Assembly: GCA_013003465.1 (NCBI GenBank)
Contig: JABDIZ010000173.1
Coordinates: forward strand, 1 to 8,703
Origin: Rhodothermaceae bacterium
GTDB taxonomy: Bacteria > Bacteroidota > Rhodothermia > Rhodothermales > Rubricoccaceae
Direction of reading: 5' to 3'
Length of the DNA: 8,703 nt
Shown here one piece after another: positions 6,274-8,703 of this stretch. Within the stretch, counting starts at the first letter, position 1, and every line of letters begins with the position of its first letter. The notes beneath the pieces were generated by a model that made no database searches, was not told the DNA's origin, and saw only the letters and a program-made list of their open reading frames with translations. The position numbers were made by a program, and so were the translations under genes.

Positions 6274-7851
6274 ATGGACGCCGATCTTCGCTCGATTCAG
6301 CAGGCCCGCGACCTGCTCCGTGCTGCCGCGGCCGCTCAGCATGCCTTCAAGACAGCGGAGCAGGCGACCGTGGATCGCATCGTCGCAGCGATGTGCGAGG
6401 CCGGGGCGGCGGCGGCCGAGCGCCTTGGTCGGCTGGCCCATGAGGAGACCGGGTTTGGTCGGCCGGAGAGCAAGACGCAGAAGAACCTGTTCGCCACGCG
6501 CACGCTGGCCGAGCGGATGCAGGGCATGAAGACGGCCGGCATCGTCCGCAAGAACGACGCGGGGACTATCTGGGAAGTGGCGACACCGATGGGCGTCGTG
6601 GCTGCGCTCGTCCCGAGCACCAACCCCACGTCCACGGCGATGTACAAGGCGATCATCGCGGCGAAGGCGCGCTGTGGGATCGTGATGAGCCCGCACCCGC
6701 GTGCGACGGCCTGCACCGCCGAGGCGCTGCGCGTCGTGGCCGAGGCGGCCTATAGCGCCGGGGCCCCCGAGGGCTTGTTCGGCTGCATGACCGAGGTGTC
6801 GCTGCACGGCACCAACGCGCTGCTCGAAGACGAACGCACGGACGTGATCCTGGCCACGGGCGGCGGGGCCATGGTGCGCGCGGCCTATTCGAAAGGCAAG
6901 CCCGCCTACGGCGTGGGCTCCGGTAACGTGCCCGCCTACGTAGACCGCTCGGCCACTGTCGAGAAAGCGGCGGCCGACCTCCTCACCGGTACGGCGTTCG
7001 ACTGGGGCACCCTCTGCTCGACCGAGCGCTCCGTCGTGGCCGACGCACCGATCCGCGCGCGGCTGCTGGACGCCCTGCGGCAGCACGGCGCGCACGTTTG
7101 CACAGCCGATGAGGCCGAGAAGCTGCGGCAGATCATCACGCCCGGCGGCGTCTTCAATGTGGGGATCGTGGGGCAGAGCCCGGCGCGCATCGCCCAGATG
7201 GCCGGGTTTGCGGTGTCCGAGGGGACCAAGGCGCTCGTGGCCGAGGTCACCGAGGTGGGGCCCGCCGAGCCGTTGTCGATGGAGACGCTCTCGCCCATCC
7301 TCTCGTTCTACGCCGCCGACGGGTGGGAGGCCGGTTGCGAACGCTGCATCACGATTCTGGAGTTTGGCGGCATCGGGCACACGCTGGCGGTGCATGCGCA
7401 GAGCGAGCGGGTGATCGAGCAGTTCGCGCTGAAGAAACCGTCCATGCGCATCGTCGTCAACACCGTCGCGGCGCTGGGGTCGGTGGGGATGACCACGGAC
7501 CTCTTCCCGGCGATGACACTCGGCCCGGGTACCGTCGGTGGCTCCATTACGAGCGACAACATCTCGCCGCTGCACCTGCTCAACATCAAGCGGGTAGCGT
7601 TCGAGACGGCCCCGCTCAACACCGCGCAAGGTGGCCCGGCGCCGCAGGCGTCGGCCCCGTCCCCGGCAGGGGCACCAGCGGGAGACGGGAGTTGGATGGA
7701 CACTATCGAGGCGCGGCTGCGCGACCGTGCGGGCAACGCCCCGGTCCAGCCCAGGGCGGCGACATCTTCGGCCGACCCCGCGCCTACAGCCTCCACGCTC
7801 CCGTTGCCGGACGGAGAGATCGCGTCGCTGATTCGTCGTTTTCGGAAGTAG
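6274..7851 (+). CDS. CoA-acylating aldehyde dehydrogenase (AdhE/EutE/PduP-like) with C-terminal tail
   Basis: A 525-residue member of the CoA-dependent aldehyde dehydrogenases, which turn an aldehyde, NAD+ and CoA into an acyl-CoA (acetaldehyde to acetyl-CoA in the best-known members), or the reverse. Seen: the N-terminal helix typical of the family (DLRSIQQARDLLR, 4-16), the cofactor/CoA region VATPMGVVAALVPSTNPTS (102-120), the glycine motif ILATGGGAMV (192-201), YGVGSGNVPAYVD (212-224), the catalytic cysteine C248 in FDWGTLCSTERSVV, ILEFGGIGHTLAVH (361-374), and the closing GPGTVGGSITSDNISPLHLL (417-436). The family core ends near residue 447. Beyond it are 78 residues of Ala/Pro/Ser-rich linker with two short amphipathic stretches (474-487 and 512-525). 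The ATG at 6274 puts the N-terminus at the usual place; an ATG at 6220 would add 18 unconserved residues and run over the candidate promoter. The substrate is not certain: acetaldehyde, propionaldehyde or sulfoacetaldehyde are all handled by relatives. No alcohol dehydrogenase or shell genes are seen nearby. Confidence 0.9.
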   Translation: MDADLRSIQQARDLLRAAAAAQHAFKTAEQATVDRIVAAMCEAGAAAAERLGRLAHEETGFGRPESKTQKNLFATRTLAERMQGMKTAGIVRKNDAGTIWEVATPMGVVAALVPSTNPTSTAMYKAIIAAKARCGIVMSPHPRATACTAEALRVVAEAAYSAGAPEGLFGCMTEVSLHGTNALLEDERTDVILATGGGAMVRAAYSKGKPAYGVGSGNVPAYVDRSATVEKAAADLLTGTAFDWGTLCSTERSVVADAPIRARLLDALRQHGAHVCTADEAEKLRQIITPGGVFNVGIVGQSPARIAQMAGFAVSEGTKALVAEVTEVGPAEPLSMETLSPILSFYAADGWEAGCERCITILEFGGIGHTLAVHAQSERVIEQFALKKPSMRIVVNTVAALGSVGMTTDLFPAMTLGPGTVGGSITSDNISPLHLLNIKRVAFETAPLNTAQGGPAPQASAPSPAGAPAGDGSWMDTIEARLRDRAGNAPVQPRAATSSADPAPTASTLPLPDGEIASLIRRFRK

Positions 7852-7866
7852 CCGTACCGGGCGGCG

Positions 7867-7917
7867 AGGCCGACGTTCACGAATCGGGCACGCGACGGGG
7901 CGGCGTGAACCTGGCCT
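7867..7917 (+). repeat. Imperfect inverted repeat between the aldehyde dehydrogenase and TPR genes
   Basis: AGGCC (7867-7871) pairs with GGCCT (7913-7917), and GTTCACG (7875-7881) pairs with CGTGAAC (7904-7910), with a small internal loop (GAC against CT) and a 22-base GC-rich apical loop. That is 12 base pairs within 51 bases, starting 15 bases after the aldehyde dehydrogenase stop. There is no T run after it, so it is not a standard intrinsic terminator; it may be a Rho-linked or transcript-stabilising hairpin, or an operator for the TPR gene. Confidence 0.4.
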
Positions 7918-7958
7918 GACGCGCCATCGTACATCCGCCCGCACTCACGTGTACCCCC

Positions 7959-8703
7959 ATGGCCGAGGTCAGTGTCGACACCCTCGAAGCTCAGCTCGCC
8001 GCGCTCGAAGGCGAGGAGAGCGAGGCGCGCGTGGACGCGCTGAACGCGCTCGCGTTCGAGTTGCCGCTCGTTGAGGTGCCGCGGCGCCTCGCGCTCAGCC
8101 GCGAGGCCCACGCACTGGCCGACCGGCTCGGGTATACGCTCGGAAAAGCCCGCGCGGCTGGGCTGGAAGGCTTGGCGTTCTACCTCCGCTCCGACCACGA
8201 GGAGGCCCTGCTGTGCCTGACCGAGGCGCTGTCCGTCTTCGAGAGCCTCGGCGCGCGCGAGGAACTGTTTCCCTTCCGGGGCGCGCTCGCGGGCGTGCAC
8301 TCCAGCCTCGGCAACTACGAGGAAGCCCTCACCATCGCCCTCGACAATCTGTACGTGCTCCGCGAGCAAGGCGACGAGCAGAGCGTCGGCTGGGTGCTCC
8401 ACGGCCTCAGCGGGGCCTACCTCGAACTCGGCGATGTCCAACAGGCACTCGACTACGGGATGGAGGCGCTCAACCTGTTCACCCGGCTCGGCTACGCGAT
8501 CGGGCAGGGGCGCGCCCACAGCAGCGTGGGGACGGCGCTGCGCGAACTCGGCCGCTACGACGAGGCCTTCGGCCACCACGAGATCAGCCTGCAACTCTTC
8601 CGCGAGATGGGCGAGCCCGTCGGCGAGTCGCGGGCGCTGAACGACCTCGGGGCGCTCTGCCAGGCCATGGGCGACTACCGGCAGGCGCTCGACTTCCACA
8701 GCC
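7959..8703 (+). CDS. TPR-repeat protein, N-terminal part (3' end outside window)
   Basis: The frame is open to the right edge, giving 248 residues of a longer protein. After a leader of about 60 residues it consists of tetratricopeptide repeats with a regular 40-residue period (about 63-102, 103-142, 143-182, 183-222, and 223 onwards cut by the edge). Each unit shows the helix A small residues and the glycine/aromatic turn of helix B, for example SLGNYEEAL (116-124), ELGDVQQALDYGMEAL (156-171), ELGRYDEAF (196-204) and AMGDYRQALDFH (236-247). The 40-residue spacing fits the longer kinesin-light-chain/Rap-like TPR type. There is no signal peptide or membrane segment at the N-terminus, so it is probably cytoplasmic. 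ATG at 7959 is the first start after an in-frame TGA at 7917-7919. Proteins of this build often continue into a kinase, a nucleotide cyclase, GGDEF or a DNA-binding output domain, but that part is outside the window and cannot be assigned. No Shine-Dalgarno is seen. Confidence 0.88.
   Translation, partial: MAEVSVDTLEAQLAALEGEESEARVDALNALAFELPLVEVPRRLALSREAHALADRLGYTLGKARAAGLEGLAFYLRSDHEEALLCLTEALSVFESLGAREELFPFRGALAGVHSSLGNYEEALTIALDNLYVLREQGDEQSVGWVLHGLSGAYLELGDVQQALDYGMEALNLFTRLGYAIGQGRAHSSVGTALRELGRYDEAFGHHEISLQLFREMGEPVGESRALNDLGALCQAMGDYRQALDFHS

Noticed and set aside
6259..7944. Long open frame of 561 codons on the minus strand opposite the aldehyde dehydrogenase gene
   Set aside because: It is antisense to a gene with clear family motifs, is extremely rich in Arg, Gly and His, and has no recognisable domain; long antisense frames are expected in GC-rich coding DNA.
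7308..8699. Open frame of 463 codons on the minus strand opposite the TPR gene and the end of the aldehyde dehydrogenase gene
   Set aside because: Its Glu/Val/Ala-rich periodic text is the mirror of the TPR repeats on the other strand; no family motif, and it crosses the intergenic gap and two real genes.

Overview
This is a GC-rich, gene-dense bacterial window. Most intergenic gaps are only a few to a few tens of bases, and most genes have no clear Shine-Dalgarno sequence. The strong GC bias, the Bacteroidota-like leucyl-tRNA synthetase, the bacillithiol gene bshB1 and the weak ribosome binding sites point to the Bacteroidota/Rhodothermota side of the tree (a Rhodothermales-type organism such as Salinibacter or Rubricoccus relatives). 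This is an inference from family features, not a database result.

Left block (1-4446, all + strand, probably one transcription unit): the 3' two thirds of leuS (enters from outside the window), then after 5 bases a TylF/MycF-like SAM-dependent O-methyltransferase, then after 20 bases a CPA1-type Na+(K+)/H+ antiporter starting at a GTG, then after 22 bases bshB1, the deacetylase of bacillithiol synthesis. The functions are mixed (translation, small-molecule methylation, ion/pH homeostasis, thiol synthesis), so co-transcription does not by itself show a common pathway.

Middle (4443-5984, - strand): a convergent gene whose stop codon shares the four bases CTAG with the bshB1 stop. It encodes a 513-residue protein that I read as a RecA/KaiC-like domain with a lost P-loop lysine, a long acidic Pro/Ala-rich linker, and a C-terminal domain that looks like a GGDEF fold without the GGDEF signature. 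It is the most unusual protein in the window and looks like a two-domain pseudo-enzyme, probably regulatory.

Divergent control region (5985-6273, 289 bases): contains a locally AT-rich stretch, and near the + strand gene a 12-base direct repeat with a 20-base period, a candidate operator. No RNA gene was recognised here.

Right block (6274-8703, + strand): a CoA-acylating aldehyde dehydrogenase (AdhE/EutE/PduP-like) with an unusual 78-residue Ala/Pro-rich C-terminal tail carrying two short amphipathic helices, then a 107-base gap holding an imperfect inverted repeat, then the N-terminal 248 residues of a TPR-repeat protein that runs off the window end.

No tRNA, rRNA, CRISPR array, insertion sequence or phage gene was seen. 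I did not find a clear new defence or mobile system. The best leads are the KaiC-like/GGDEF-like pseudo-enzyme and the tailed aldehyde dehydrogenase.
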